Positions 19,206 to 27,973 of a DNA stretch of 60,448 nt are shown here, one piece after another. This DNA is from a virus, in IMG/VR virus record IMGVR_UViG_3300010149_000020, positions 1 to 60,448 of that record. The stretch is one strand, 5' to 3'. The notes below the pieces were generated by a model. It saw only the letters and a list, made by a program, of their open reading frames with translations. It was not told the DNA's origin and did no database searches. The first letter of the stretch is position 1. Each line of letters starts with the position of its first letter. The translations under genes were made by a program, and so were the position numbers.

Positions 19206-19595
19206 TCAACGGTACATGATGGTCAATCGAACTGTGTCGCCTGAAACGCCAGATGGTGCGGTGAAGAGAACTTGCGCTCCTTCTCCACGTACCAAGGTCA
19301 TGTCTTCGTGTCCACCAGTTCGGTTCTCAATGCCAAGGACAGCAATAACGGCTGCTCCGTGGGCGGTGTCGCCCTGGAAATCCAGTCGAGTGCCAGTTGC
19401 GACATCAGCAAGATCGAAGACGGTTGCGGCGTTGCTTGTGACGACCAAATCAATGATCATCATTTGAACTGCGCCAGCAGCCGTGTTCGTACCGATTGGC
19501 TCTTGTAGCCAGTCGGTGTTGCTTTCTTCGAGTACGCCAGCCCACATTGGGACATCAGCGACAATTGTTCCGCTTGTTAGGTTTGTGTTTGCCAT
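19206..19595 (-). CDS. Small capsid-region protein, probable decoration protein
   Basis: 129 residues, beta-rich, immediately downstream of the major capsid protein gene (27-base gap). The position next to the capsid gene and the C-terminal strand (GDTVRLTIMYR), similar to two neighbours, suggest a head decoration or stabilisation protein like lambda gpD in role. No motif beyond this was found. Confidence 0.65.
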   Translation of the reverse strand: MANTNLTSGTIVADVPMWAGVLEESNTDWLQEPIGTNTAAGAVQMMIIDLVVTSNAATVFDLADVATGTRLDFQGDTAHGAAVIAVLGIENRTGGHEDMTLVRGEGAQVLFTAPSGVSGDTVRLTIMYR

Positions 19596-19622
19596 GTTTC
19601 ATCATCTCCATGTTTTTTGTCT

Positions 19623-20777
19623 TCAGGCACTAAGATCTCGGATCTTGCCGTGTGCGCCATAGAAGAGTTGCCAGAGTTCGCCCATTGTGTGGAATAGGCC
19701 GACTTGTCCAAGACGGTTGATACCGAATGGATCGCCAGTTTCGATACCAGATTCGTGGTAAAGAGTTGGTTTAGCCGTGCAGAAGTAGGTGTAGTCAGTG
19801 TCGATGAAGTATAGTCGAGAAAGACCATCATCTTGAACATCCTTGGAAGGAATGATCGGGACGCCGTTGTATGTTGCAACGACGAATCCAGCATCCATAC
19901 CAGGAACACCTTGAACACCGTTGACGGAAGGCGTGACGCGCTTCATCTCAGTGAACCGTTGTTGTGGTTGAAGGAGTTGTTGGATCTTCTCAACAGTGTC
20001 GTATCCAGTGAGGATAACCTTTGGCTGACCTCCCCGTTCCCAAACTGCTCGGAACATTCCATCCAAGATGTTGAGGGTGAGAGGGCGTTCGTTGGAAGCA
20101 CCGTTTGCACCAGCATCGACGTTGGCGTCGTACCATTCACGGGAAGTAGCACCAGAGGAGTCACGGGTGAGACTGTATTGGTTGTGAACTGCTGCGGAAC
20201 TGATGTCGGACATTCCAGACTTCTCAACGAAGGAGGAGGAGATTGCACGGTCAATGGATTCAAAGTTGTTTCCAGCGACGACGTTGACATCTCGAAGGAG
20301 CATCTTGTTGATCGACTCAGCGTGAGACTTCGACATTTCCATCTTGATCACAGCACGTGCATCGCCAAGTCCATCGTCCTTGTCTGCAAGGAACATTGCG
20401 GTTTCGCTCAAGTCGAACTTGCTTGCAATGGTCTTTGGCTTGGTGCTGACTTCGTGGAAGGTTGGCTTGGTGGAGTCAGGGAGGGTTCCGTTTTCAGGAA
20501 GTCCACTGGCTTCGTCAGGCTTGCCGGTCACGACACGCCATCCACTCTTTTCCCAAGGCTTCTTAGGAAGAATTGAGAAAGCGTTGAATTCTTGGTTGAG
20601 TTGCGACCAAACCTTACGGCCAAAGATGGCGTTGTAAGTTCCAGCGGTTGAGGACATCAAAGGTGAGTCTGCCTTGAGTAGGTCAGTTCCACTGTATGCC
20701 CATGCGTTCGATCCTGCGCCAGCACCGTAGTAAAGGCGTTCCATGTCTTCGATTGTTCGGATGTATCCTTGCGTCAT
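19623..20777 (-). CDS. Major capsid protein, HK97 fold
   Basis: 384 residues, encoded right after the protease/scaffold gene. Features of HK97-fold capsid proteins: an N-terminal arm, an E-loop-like segment around residues 75-120 (WRVVTGKPDEASGLPENGTL ... HEVSTKPKTIASKFDLSETA), a long spine helix (GDARAVIKMEMSKSHAESINKML), and a P-domain end with GVPIIPSKDVQD and LYFIDTDYTYF. The ribosome site is GGAGAG. It forms the icosahedral shell. The N-terminus may be trimmed by the upstream protease. Codon use looks more ordered and GC-rich than in its neighbours, as expected for a highly expressed gene. Confidence 0.9.
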   Translation of the reverse strand: MTQGYIRTIEDMERLYYGAGAGSNAWAYSGTDLLKADSPLMSSTAGTYNAIFGRKVWSQLNQEFNAFSILPKKPWEKSGWRVVTGKPDEASGLPENGTLPDSTKPTFHEVSTKPKTIASKFDLSETAMFLADKDDGLGDARAVIKMEMSKSHAESINKMLLRDVNVVAGNNFESIDRAISSSFVEKSGMSDISSAAVHNQYSLTRDSSGATSREWYDANVDAGANGASNERPLTLNILDGMFRAVWERGGQPKVILTGYDTVEKIQQLLQPQQRFTEMKRVTPSVNGVQGVPGMDAGFVVATYNGVPIIPSKDVQDDGLSRLYFIDTDYTYFCTAKPTLYHESGIETGDPFGINRLGQVGLFHTMGELWQLFYGAHGKIRDLSA

Positions 20778-20798
20778 TCTTCATCTCTCCTGTTTTGA

Positions 20799-21629
20799 TT
20801 ATTCCCCTCGCAATGCTCGCATAGCAAGTGCTTCTGCGGCTCGCCAGCCTTCGAGGTCAGATCCCATTTGGGAAAATTCATCGTGGGTTGGTACTCGGAT
20901 GGAAGTGGTTGGTGCGGATGGCACAGGGGTTGCGCTCTTTTGGAGATCGACATTCTCTGACTTGAGCATCGAGATCTCTTCACGGAGAGCGTGGATTTGT
21001 GCGCCGACATCGTTGGCTTTGCGAACTTCGAGAGCCTGTGCGGTTTCTGCGTTGTAGCGTTCCTGCCATTCCTTTTCGACAAGACCCTTCACGGCTTCTT
21101 CGTCACGAAGGGCAGCGTAGGTTCGGTATCCCTTTTCCAGAGTTTCTGGGGTGAGGGACTTGATGACGTTTTGGTTGCCCGATGGTGCGCCCATGTTCAT
21201 GTTAGGAACACTTGGCCCCTTGATCACATATTGGTTGCCGCCAGGACTTGGGAGAGATGGGTACGATGGTTCGGTTGCATCTTCGCCAGATCCAACTTCA
21301 TCGCCTTGTCCTCGGTGAGAGTATCCGCCAGATCCTTGTTCTGGAAGGTAAGCCTTCTCCAAACCAAAGTGATCACGGAGTCCGTCGAGATCAACACCAG
21401 ATTGGTGAGCGAACTTTTCGAGGGTATCGATGTATGCAAGAGCGTCGTCCTGTTGGGCTTTCTTCATCTTGTCATCGCCTTTTTGTCCGATAGGGTTGCC
21501 CTCATCGTCACAATCGACATTTTTCATGTATTTGTCGTCAGTCTTTGCATCCGACTTTCCTTCATTCAATTCTTTGAGAACTTCGGAAAGTCCTGCCTTA
21601 ATTTCGTTTAACACTTCTGTATTGCTCAT
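20799..21629 (-). CDS. Nested scaffold protein (in-frame internal start)
   Basis: Within the protease gene, ATG at 21629 is in frame and lies 8 bases after a GGAG ribosome site (CGGAGATGACAAC then ATG). Translation from here would give the 276-residue scaffold alone, starting MSNTEVLNEIKAGL. The site falls exactly at the junction between protease and scaffold domains. Nested scaffolds made this way are known in lambda (Nu3 in C) and others. Here it is predicted from sequence only. Confidence 0.5.
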   Translation of the reverse strand: MSNTEVLNEIKAGLSEVLKELNEGKSDAKTDDKYMKNVDCDDEGNPIGQKGDDKMKKAQQDDALAYIDTLEKFAHQSGVDLDGLRDHFGLEKAYLPEQGSGGYSHRGQGDEVGSGEDATEPSYPSLPSPGGNQYVIKGPSVPNMNMGAPSGNQNVIKSLTPETLEKGYRTYAALRDEEAVKGLVEKEWQERYNAETAQALEVRKANDVGAQIHALREEISMLKSENVDLQKSATPVPSAPTTSIRVPTHDEFSQMGSDLEGWRAAEALAMRALRGE

Positions 21630-22184
21630 GTTGTCATCTCCGTCCATTTTTAGGATCGTGTACGCTGCTTCAGGGTTGATTCCCTTCTTGCAGAGTGTGA
21701 TCTCATGGAGTTCAAGGTCGGTAATCTCACGATGAGTACCGAGTTCGGGGGTTGTTTTCGACACACGAAATAGTGCCTGACCGCCAATTGAGAACGCCCG
21801 TAGTTCTCCATTGCGGATTTGCTTCTGCACTTCACGTGCCTTTTGAATGTCGTTGCGGATCTTGCAAACAACGAACAATCCATGATCATCGACTTCGGAT
21901 TTCCAAAGTCGGCCTTCTGTATCTTTGTAATCGGAAACAACTTCTCCAACTTGAATGCCAGAGTGTGCCAACTGGACATTGCGGAATGCCTTGTTGCCCA
22001 TGAATTGATTGAATGCCTTCTTTAGCGCAGGGACTGGGATACGATCTCCCTGCTTATCGACCATATCGACCGATGCATATCCTGCGACGAATAGATCGCC
22101 GTTTGATGCAGCAGATTTTAGCAAAAAATCAGAGCCATCCGCAGACCATGTTGCGGAGGATACTGAGAGGTTTGCTGCCGTCAT
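20799..22184 (-). CDS. Prohead maturation protease with C-terminal scaffold
   Basis: 461 residues from ATG 22184 (TTG at 22187 is also in frame). Residues 1-180 are a prohead serine protease of the herpesvirus-assemblin/HK97-protease type: His74 in QLAHSG, Ser132 in RAFSIGG, and the following strand LELHEITLCKKGINPEA. Residues 186-461 are acidic, helical and Gln/Gly/Pro-rich, as in scaffolding domains, with a long coiled segment near the end (IHALREEISMLKSENVDLQ). It should assemble with the capsid protein in the prohead and cleave itself, the scaffold and possibly other internal proteins during maturation. Confidence 0.88.
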   Translation of the reverse strand: MTAANLSVSSATWSADGSDFLLKSAASNGDLFVAGYASVDMVDKQGDRIPVPALKKAFNQFMGNKAFRNVQLAHSGIQVGEVVSDYKDTEGRLWKSEVDDHGLFVVCKIRNDIQKAREVQKQIRNGELRAFSIGGQALFRVSKTTPELGTHREITDLELHEITLCKKGINPEAAYTILKMDGDDNMSNTEVLNEIKAGLSEVLKELNEGKSDAKTDDKYMKNVDCDDEGNPIGQKGDDKMKKAQQDDALAYIDTLEKFAHQSGVDLDGLRDHFGLEKAYLPEQGSGGYSHRGQGDEVGSGEDATEPSYPSLPSPGGNQYVIKGPSVPNMNMGAPSGNQNVIKSLTPETLEKGYRTYAALRDEEAVKGLVEKEWQERYNAETAQALEVRKANDVGAQIHALREEISMLKSENVDLQKSATPVPSAPTTSIRVPTHDEFSQMGSDLEGWRAAEALAMRALRGE

Positions 22185-22208
22185 CAACCTATCCTAAATC
22201 AAGCAATG

Positions 22209-22216
22209 GTATATGA
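22209..22216 (-). promoter_or_regulatory. Possible promoter before protease-capsid genes
   Basis: The 58-base gap between the giant head gene (stop at 22243) and the protease start holds a pyrimidine-rich TTGTTCTCTTTTCGTTTTG run just after the stop, followed by a TATA-like TCATATAC box about 25 bases before the ATG at 22184. This could end one transcript and start strong expression of protease, scaffold and capsid. The box is imperfect and the spacing leaves little room for the ribosome site. Confidence 0.3.
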
Positions 22217-22242
22217 ATGCTTTCAAAACGAAAAGAGAACAA

Positions 22243-25200
22243 TCAGTATGAATCATCTGTCTCGGAACGATCACTGGGCTGCACTTCTTGTTCTTCTTGC
22301 AGTTCTGTTTCTGTTTTTCTTGGCATACGCAATGTAGCCTTACCCTCAGCCACGTCAAGGCTTGTGGATTGATCATCTCCGTTCTTCACTTTGAGATGAA
22401 AAACCGGATCTTGTTCAACGGGTTCTTCCTCTTGTTTAGGATCATAAAAAGTGACAGCACTATCGTCCAAAAGTTCAGTTGGACCCGTTGGGGCAGTAAT
22501 ATCGGCTTGCATACCCGCCCATGCGCCACCATCTGGTGAAATTCGATTCATTCGAGGAAACATTCGTTCGATGATGTCATCGTCAATCGCTTGATTAACA
22601 GTCCACTTTTCTCCATCATCCGTTCGTTCAATGCCGTATTCACCTGCGAACATCTCAAGCATTTTTTTATTCAACCCCTTCACCATGGACAACAACTTCT
22701 CAGTTGTCTTTGCTTTGTTATCACTGGTGATCGCTCTCCTCACACTTCCCATCCTGCTTGCAACATTGTCGCCTTGCTCTCCAACTCCTTCGATTGCTGG
22801 CGCACGAAGAATAGATTTCTTGGCTATCTTCAATTTACGAGGGCGTCTTTTTTGTGATGAATGAATTGGATTAAATGTACCAGAATCAGTTGATGTCACT
22901 GTACCACCGCCGCCCGATGCAGCAGCAGCAGCACCTTCCTTGAGCAAGGCAATAGCAACTGGACCCCAAATTGGAGCATCTCTTTCGGACTTTGCAAATA
23001 ATGCCTCATTCCCCTCAATGCTATCAACTGTGAAAACAGAATTTTGAAACGTTCCTTTGATCACAACTGGATCGAGTATTGAGGGATAAACCAATTTGAT
23101 CTGATCTGGATACGCTATAATTTCGGGCATCGGCGGATAAAATGACTTTGCAATGCTGTCCTTAGCATAGCGAACCCATTTTGGATGTACCTCTTTCTCT
23201 TTCATGAAAGTCGATGTTGAATCCCGAAGCAACAGTTCCCCTCCATCCCACGGGCTTATTGCCTTAGCCAAGCCATCTTTATCGGTGGATACACAATTCC
23301 TTGGCATTGGGAAGTGAACATTATCTGTTGAGTCGTACAAAGTCCTCAACGCATTGATTCGGTCTTCGAGTGGCTCCATGTGCATGTCAGTTCCCTTGTG
23401 AACCAACAGATCAAGAACATGCAACTTATTGTCTTCAAAGTAAGAATCGAATGTGAAATCTCCAGTTATTTGCCGAAGATCCTTCTTTACCTCGCTTGGC
23501 AATTTTCCGCCTTTTATGTGATTTCCTTTCTTTTGGATGAACATACGCTCGCCCAAAGGCATTTTTTGTACGATCCAATCTCCCGAAAAACCTTTCAATT
23601 TGTCGATTTCATCCAAAGATTGTACGGTGAAAGCAGGTATGATCTTAGTTTTGAATACGCCTGTTGCTTTGTAATCTTCCGATTTGTGAATATCTCCTGT
23701 TGCCAAAGGAGAAAGCCCCCGTCCATCAAGAGAACTTAATGCTTGAATGTCTCTTTGCTTTGCACCAACAGGTAGTTTGAGCAACTCAGGCAATACTGCC
23801 TTAACGTGATTTTCATGAGCAGTTCTCTGCATAATTTGGAATGGTTCTTCCGTCATCCCAAAAACAATCGCCTCTTGTTTTGGATCATGCTTCCAAGTAA
23901 GTGTTGCTGGCATTTCGTGGCCCCAAAGGTGTGTGTTTCCAGTGTTATAAACGGGAGGTGATGTAGCATGTGACATCGGATGGACTGGACCCATAGGTTT
24001 GACTGTCATGTTCATGTTGCCCATTTGATCATAACCAGGTGCCAAAGCACGATATGTTTCGCCCATTGGCATCTTTTTCAAAGCAAAATCTGCGGCACTT
24101 GCGACTTGTTGGAGATTTCCTCTTGCGATCATGGCTTGCTCAGGATTTGTAGGATCATCAGGATTTATCGCTTGCTGTCCAAATTGCTTCATAACTTGCA
24201 TAGCCATGTTAGACATTGCTTGCCCCAAATGCATATCATTTGCTGCGTACAAAGCATTGTGAGAGTCCCAATAAGCCTTTGATGACGATGGATGTTCTTC
24301 CCTAAACATTCCAATTCGAGGAGAACCCATATCGGCTTGACTCGCCAAAGATCTTCCCAATCGACTTAGCATGAGATTGTCGCTCGGAACAATCATCCGT
24401 CCTCCTTGCCCTTCAACTTCACTTGGGTGCAAGAAATGCAAGTTTGAACCATGGCTCCAGTTTGATCTGCGCTGTTCAAACAAGTTTCCACTATTCAAAG
24501 ATGATTTGATTGATGATCGGGAGGGGTGATTAGGATCCCCTATTGGCTGATTTACTGCGTTTGGAAAGTGACTTCCTCCGTCATGCTCATATTGCATGAA
24601 TGCAGAGGCATTCTCGTTGATGAGCATATCGGAAATCCACCCTTGACCAAACCACTTTGGATAAGATTGTTCAAACATTTGTCGCAGAGATTCAACGCTT
24701 CTTCCAACCCCACCCCATGGCGTATAGAGATCCCACCAATGATGGTTTGTTGATTCAACGATGTTATCGCCTTCGTGAACCCAAGGACTCATCACATGAG
24801 CGTCTGCATTATTCGACTTTGCCATCATGCCAGGTCCAAGTCCAAGAGGGCTAACCGGACCATGCCGATCACTTGGTCGCAACCACCACCCAAGGAGGGG
24901 CGTAAATCGTTCTCTCCAATTCCTTAATGCTCGACCCCAAGACAAACCTGCTTTCTCTTGCATTTTGTTTTGAAAGAAACGAAAATCGGGAGATCCTGGT
25001 TCTGTTCCGTTCATTGACTCCAATAAATCAAAAAATGATTTTCGTTGCTCATGCGTGTTATACTCAAGGCCAAACAAGAAAGGAGCAAAACCTAATTCAC
25101 TCTTCCACTCGTTTTTTTTGCCTTGCTCATAATCCTCATCGCTAACATGAGAATACCGATTCCGATCTCTTTTGTGAAGGTCGTACATTGTTTCCTTAGC

Positions 25201-25668
25201 ATCACCGTAAAATGATTTATCGTAGTCAAGAACACGTTCTCTTTCCGCAATATCTTGCAATTTAGGCATTGCGTGAGCAATGTGATCTGCATACGCAGGA
25301 TCGCCGTGAACTGAACCATGCAACAGTGGACAACTGTTTGATTTCTCTCCAAAGGGATGGTGTTCTCCGTATCGGTTATCCGCCGCCGAAGACATCCAAT
25401 CCCTCACAGGATCATTTGTGATCTTGGTGTGACCTGCCATAAAATCCGAATACTTGGGAATTTTCATTGACGATACAGGCATTGCAGATGAAAGATCATT
25501 CATGCGGAATTCGGGCTTGGGCATTCCCATAGCAAGCATTGTCGCCATATCTTCCTTGACCAAATCCGTATCCTTTATTGCCTTTAGGAACGGATCAAAA
25601 TCGAAATCAACGCCACGATGAATCGCAATGATTGCGTCGGTTCGTAGCCGATCAACATGGGAGGTCAT
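22243..25668 (-). CDS. Giant head-region protein with degenerate ATP-ligase-like domain
   Basis: 1141 residues between the portal cluster and the protease. Residues ~1-660 are Met/His/Ser/Pro-rich without a known motif. Residues ~680-840 resemble the nucleotidyltransferase domain of ATP-dependent DNA ligases: a motif-I-like WIVQKMPLGERMFIQ (~700), a central strand with KLHVLDLLVHKGTDMHMEPL (~760), and a motif IV/V-like GELLLRDSTSTF ... PKWVRYAKD (~810-832). The normal KxDGxR is changed to K-MPL-GER, so activity is doubtful. The C-terminus is acidic. Probably a virion protein, perhaps internal. Confidence 0.7.
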   Translation of the reverse strand: MTSHVDRLRTDAIIAIHRGVDFDFDPFLKAIKDTDLVKEDMATMLAMGMPKPEFRMNDLSSAMPVSSMKIPKYSDFMAGHTKITNDPVRDWMSSAADNRYGEHHPFGEKSNSCPLLHGSVHGDPAYADHIAHAMPKLQDIAERERVLDYDKSFYGDAKETMYDLHKRDRNRYSHVSDEDYEQGKKNEWKSELGFAPFLFGLEYNTHEQRKSFFDLLESMNGTEPGSPDFRFFQNKMQEKAGLSWGRALRNWRERFTPLLGWWLRPSDRHGPVSPLGLGPGMMAKSNNADAHVMSPWVHEGDNIVESTNHHWWDLYTPWGGVGRSVESLRQMFEQSYPKWFGQGWISDMLINENASAFMQYEHDGGSHFPNAVNQPIGDPNHPSRSSIKSSLNSGNLFEQRRSNWSHGSNLHFLHPSEVEGQGGRMIVPSDNLMLSRLGRSLASQADMGSPRIGMFREEHPSSSKAYWDSHNALYAANDMHLGQAMSNMAMQVMKQFGQQAINPDDPTNPEQAMIARGNLQQVASAADFALKKMPMGETYRALAPGYDQMGNMNMTVKPMGPVHPMSHATSPPVYNTGNTHLWGHEMPATLTWKHDPKQEAIVFGMTEEPFQIMQRTAHENHVKAVLPELLKLPVGAKQRDIQALSSLDGRGLSPLATGDIHKSEDYKATGVFKTKIIPAFTVQSLDEIDKLKGFSGDWIVQKMPLGERMFIQKKGNHIKGGKLPSEVKKDLRQITGDFTFDSYFEDNKLHVLDLLVHKGTDMHMEPLEDRINALRTLYDSTDNVHFPMPRNCVSTDKDGLAKAISPWDGGELLLRDSTSTFMKEKEVHPKWVRYAKDSIAKSFYPPMPEIIAYPDQIKLVYPSILDPVVIKGTFQNSVFTVDSIEGNEALFAKSERDAPIWGPVAIALLKEGAAAAASGGGGTVTSTDSGTFNPIHSSQKRRPRKLKIAKKSILRAPAIEGVGEQGDNVASRMGSVRRAITSDNKAKTTEKLLSMVKGLNKKMLEMFAGEYGIERTDDGEKWTVNQAIDDDIIERMFPRMNRISPDGGAWAGMQADITAPTGPTELLDDSAVTFYDPKQEEEPVEQDPVFHLKVKNGDDQSTSLDVAEGKATLRMPRKTETELQEEQEVQPSDRSETDDSY

Positions 25669-25676
25669 TTAATCAC

Positions 25677-26801
25677 TCAACCGAAAAGAGGATGATCTTC
25701 GTTTCCTTCACAGCCCTTAGTGCCGCACAAGCCTTTCTTTGACCATGCAGTAGTTTCCTTTGCAAAGATTCTATCGCAAACGTCACAATAATGATCTTCT
25801 GCTTTGCTAATGTTTTTGATTTGCTTGATAAGACCTTCAATCTCGCCAATCACGCCTTGATTGTTCACCGAAGATCCTTTAGTCAAATTAGCCAATTTTT
25901 CTTCAATTCGTGCGAGATTTGGAGGAGTTCCTGAGTTGCCGCCATCATTCAAATGCATGTGAAGAGAACTGCTCTTTGCAGTATATCCTTTTTGTGCATA
26001 AGCGGGGATCTTCGCTTTTTCGCTGATGATTTTCTTTTTGATTCCGTCTTCGGTGTGAGGGATTCTTTGATTGGTTGTGAAACCACGTGCGATCACAGGG
26101 ATTCCGCCATCCACATTTTGGAATCGAGGAACGCTGTTCATTGAACTTGGTTCTTTCTCATACTTTTCAAGAGATCCGCCAGAACTCCTCATTTCGTATT
26201 CCAGATATTCGTAAAAGAAGTCTGTCAATTTTTCTTCAATTGCGTTAAGTTCATCGGTTCGTCCAAACATATCTCCTCCCGCTCCAGTAAGACCTGGTTC
26301 AAATTTGCTTTGAACCATAACGAATAAATCTTGAACTTTTTGAGCAACTGCTTGACGAATGCTCGATCTTAGACCTGCATCCTTTTGCAGATAATCAACT
26401 TTTGATTCTTCGCCTCTTAGAAGGACACCGCCAATCTTTCGTGGAAGCCTCATTTTTCCATGGTTCTCGTCAAGGTGTTCTATGATTGATTCTGGTTCTC
26501 GAAGATCATCCATCCTTGAATCAAACGCAACTGGATTCAATTTGCAATTGATTGCTTGATGCTCTCCGCTTCGACCAGGCATTCCGCACTCTTCGTGAGG
26601 ATTTGCTCCGCACCGTGGGCAATTGTCGGACCTATCGTTTTTAATCACAGTCTTATTTTTCTTTGGAGTTGGCAATTTGGGTGCTGCCCTTTGCCCCCGA
26701 TCAGATTTGTATCCTTTTGCGGATTTTAACAACTCTTGAACCTCAGTTAAGAGGAGTCCTTCTTCCGTATCTGTTAGTGGATTAAACCATTGTACGCTCA
26801 T
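25677..26801 (-). CDS. Zinc-binding head-region protein
   Basis: 374 residues from the ATG at 26801, which overlaps the upstream stop (ATGA); the frame is open further upstream. Two zinc motifs are visible: an N-terminal CPRCGANPHEECGMPG (about residues 61-76), a motif common in phage proteins, and a C-terminal YCDVCDRIFAK ... LCGTKGCEG. Between them are charged helical segments. The gene is in the portal-to-protease interval, so it is likely a minor virion or assembly protein. Function unknown. Confidence 0.65.
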   Translation of the reverse strand: MSVQWFNPLTDTEEGLLLTEVQELLKSAKGYKSDRGQRAAPKLPTPKKNKTVIKNDRSDNCPRCGANPHEECGMPGRSGEHQAINCKLNPVAFDSRMDDLREPESIIEHLDENHGKMRLPRKIGGVLLRGEESKVDYLQKDAGLRSSIRQAVAQKVQDLFVMVQSKFEPGLTGAGGDMFGRTDELNAIEEKLTDFFYEYLEYEMRSSGGSLEKYEKEPSSMNSVPRFQNVDGGIPVIARGFTTNQRIPHTEDGIKKKIISEKAKIPAYAQKGYTAKSSSLHMHLNDGGNSGTPPNLARIEEKLANLTKGSSVNNQGVIGEIEGLIKQIKNISKAEDHYCDVCDRIFAKETTAWSKKGLCGTKGCEGNEDHPLFG

Positions 26802-27136
26802 CGATTTTTCACCTGCCGTTCTGCATCTTCCCATTCACGAAGTTGATCGTCCCTTGACTTAAGGAACAAATCGCCGCTTCCTTCAAATGGCGTTGAAAAT
26901 GATTGGTCGGAAACGTTTCGATTCAGTGGATCAAATGTTTCATCGGCATGAGGAGTTGTGAATTTCTTCCAGCCATGTTTCCTCATGATTGTTTCTGGAT
27001 CGTCAACTGCTTTACGAAGCCCCATGTTTTCTTCTTCGAGGGCGTCGATGCGTAGGCGCATTTTACGAACTTCGCCAACCAACTCTTTCATCAAAGCGAC
27101 TTGTTCGTTTTGAATTTCATCATCTTTGTCCGACAT
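26798..27136 (-). CDS. Small coiled-coil protein
   Basis: 112 residues. Residues about 8-45 form a heptad-rich coiled coil (LMKELVGEVRKMRLRIDALEEENMGL), and the rest is polar. The start overlaps the upstream stop by one base (TAATG). It lies in a series of small helical proteins after the portal gene, which suggests an assembly or scaffold-like role. No family recognised. Confidence 0.6.
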   Translation of the reverse strand: MSDKDDEIQNEQVALMKELVGEVRKMRLRIDALEEENMGLRKAVDDPETIMRKHGWKKFTTPHADETFDPLNRNVSDQSFSTPFEGSGDLFLKSRDDQLREWEDAERQVKNR

Positions 27137-27573
27137 TATTGCCCCTCTCCCATGCCAGGTGGCATATTCATTGGTGGCTGTTGCATGGATGAGGCTTGCA
27201 TTGGATCGTTTCCTTGACCCATGCCCATCGGAACCATTGGATTAACTGCAAGTATGTTGTTGTGTGCTTGCCGGATCATGGCAACATCGCCTTGCAAAGA
27301 GAGTACCTTTGCTCGCATTCGTTCTGTTGCCTCTTGTAGCATTAGAGTGGGTTCTGCGGCGACATTTGCCGCTCTTGTTTGGGACATTAACTGATTAACA
27401 GAGGCGATTTCTTCGGCCAACATTGCAATCGATGAATCGATGCTATCAATGAGTTGTTTTACAGGCGCAGTTGAAACCGCACTGGGTTCGTTGCCTAACA
27501 TTGGCTGCTGTTTGCGAATCATGTCTTGCACATGATACCTTTTTTGGCCTTTGAAACCAGAATGCCGGTACAA
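27136..27573 (-). CDS. Helical Met/Gln/Pro-rich head-region protein
   Basis: 145 residues: a basic start, a helical middle (PVKQLIDSIDSSIAMLAEEI, then ATERMRAKVLSLQGDV) and a flexible C-terminus rich in Met, Gly, Pro and Gln. Such tails recur in other proteins here (39775-40404). Located two bases downstream of the next small helical gene, within the portal-to-protease interval. Function unknown; a structural or assembly role is likely from context. Confidence 0.6.
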   Translation of the reverse strand: MYRHSGFKGQKRYHVQDMIRKQQPMLGNEPSAVSTAPVKQLIDSIDSSIAMLAEEIASVNQLMSQTRAANVAAEPTLMLQEATERMRAKVLSLQGDVAMIRQAHNNILAVNPMVPMGMGQGNDPMQASSMQQPPMNMPPGMGEGQ

Positions 27574-27574
27574 A

Positions 27575-27973
27575 TCAAATCACCCGATGCGGTTGATAGT
27601 ATCCTGAATCTCGTCCATGACGGCTCACTCCCAACGCAACAGCATTTTCAGTTCCATTGTAGTCCGATGCAGTATTATCGAATTGTGGGATTGCGCCAAG
27701 GAATTGGTCTGCTACTGGCTTGGTTTGCATTGCTTTGGCAAGAATGTCGTGTGTGTTTAGATCTGCTTTTAGCATTGAGATCGCATTCTCTGCGGCTTGC
27801 AGGTGGTTTGCGATTGCATCTCGATTGTTCTCTGCGATTGCTTTTGTGATTGCCTCAACTGCCGCCTTAGCCCGACGAGCCATTGGATCCATTTTTTCAA
27901 TGATTTCAAAATTTGTAGTCATGTCGCTCATCCTTCCCCATGCTTCACCTGTTAAAGAGCATTGCGCTTTCAT
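27575..27973 (-). CDS. Small helical protein after portal
   Basis: 132 residues from the ATG at 27973, which overlaps the portal stop by 4 bases. An ATG at 27931, behind GGAAGG, could give a 118-residue form beginning MSDMTTNF. The core is Ala-rich helix (RAKAAVEAITKAIAENN, NHLQAAENAISMLKADL), followed by a polar tail. No recognised family; context suggests a portal-associated or scaffold-type role. Confidence 0.6.
   Translation of the reverse strand: MKAQCSLTGEAWGRMSDMTTNFEIIEKMDPMARRAKAAVEAITKAIAENNRDAIANHLQAAENAISMLKADLNTHDILAKAMQTKPVADQFLGAIPQFDNTASDYNGTENAVALGVSRHGRDSGYYQPHRVI

Noticed and set aside
19833-20576. 247-codon plus-strand frame opposite the capsid gene
   Set aside because: Antisense to the well-supported major capsid gene; Cys/Val/Leu-rich composition typical of a mirror frame and no ribosome site.
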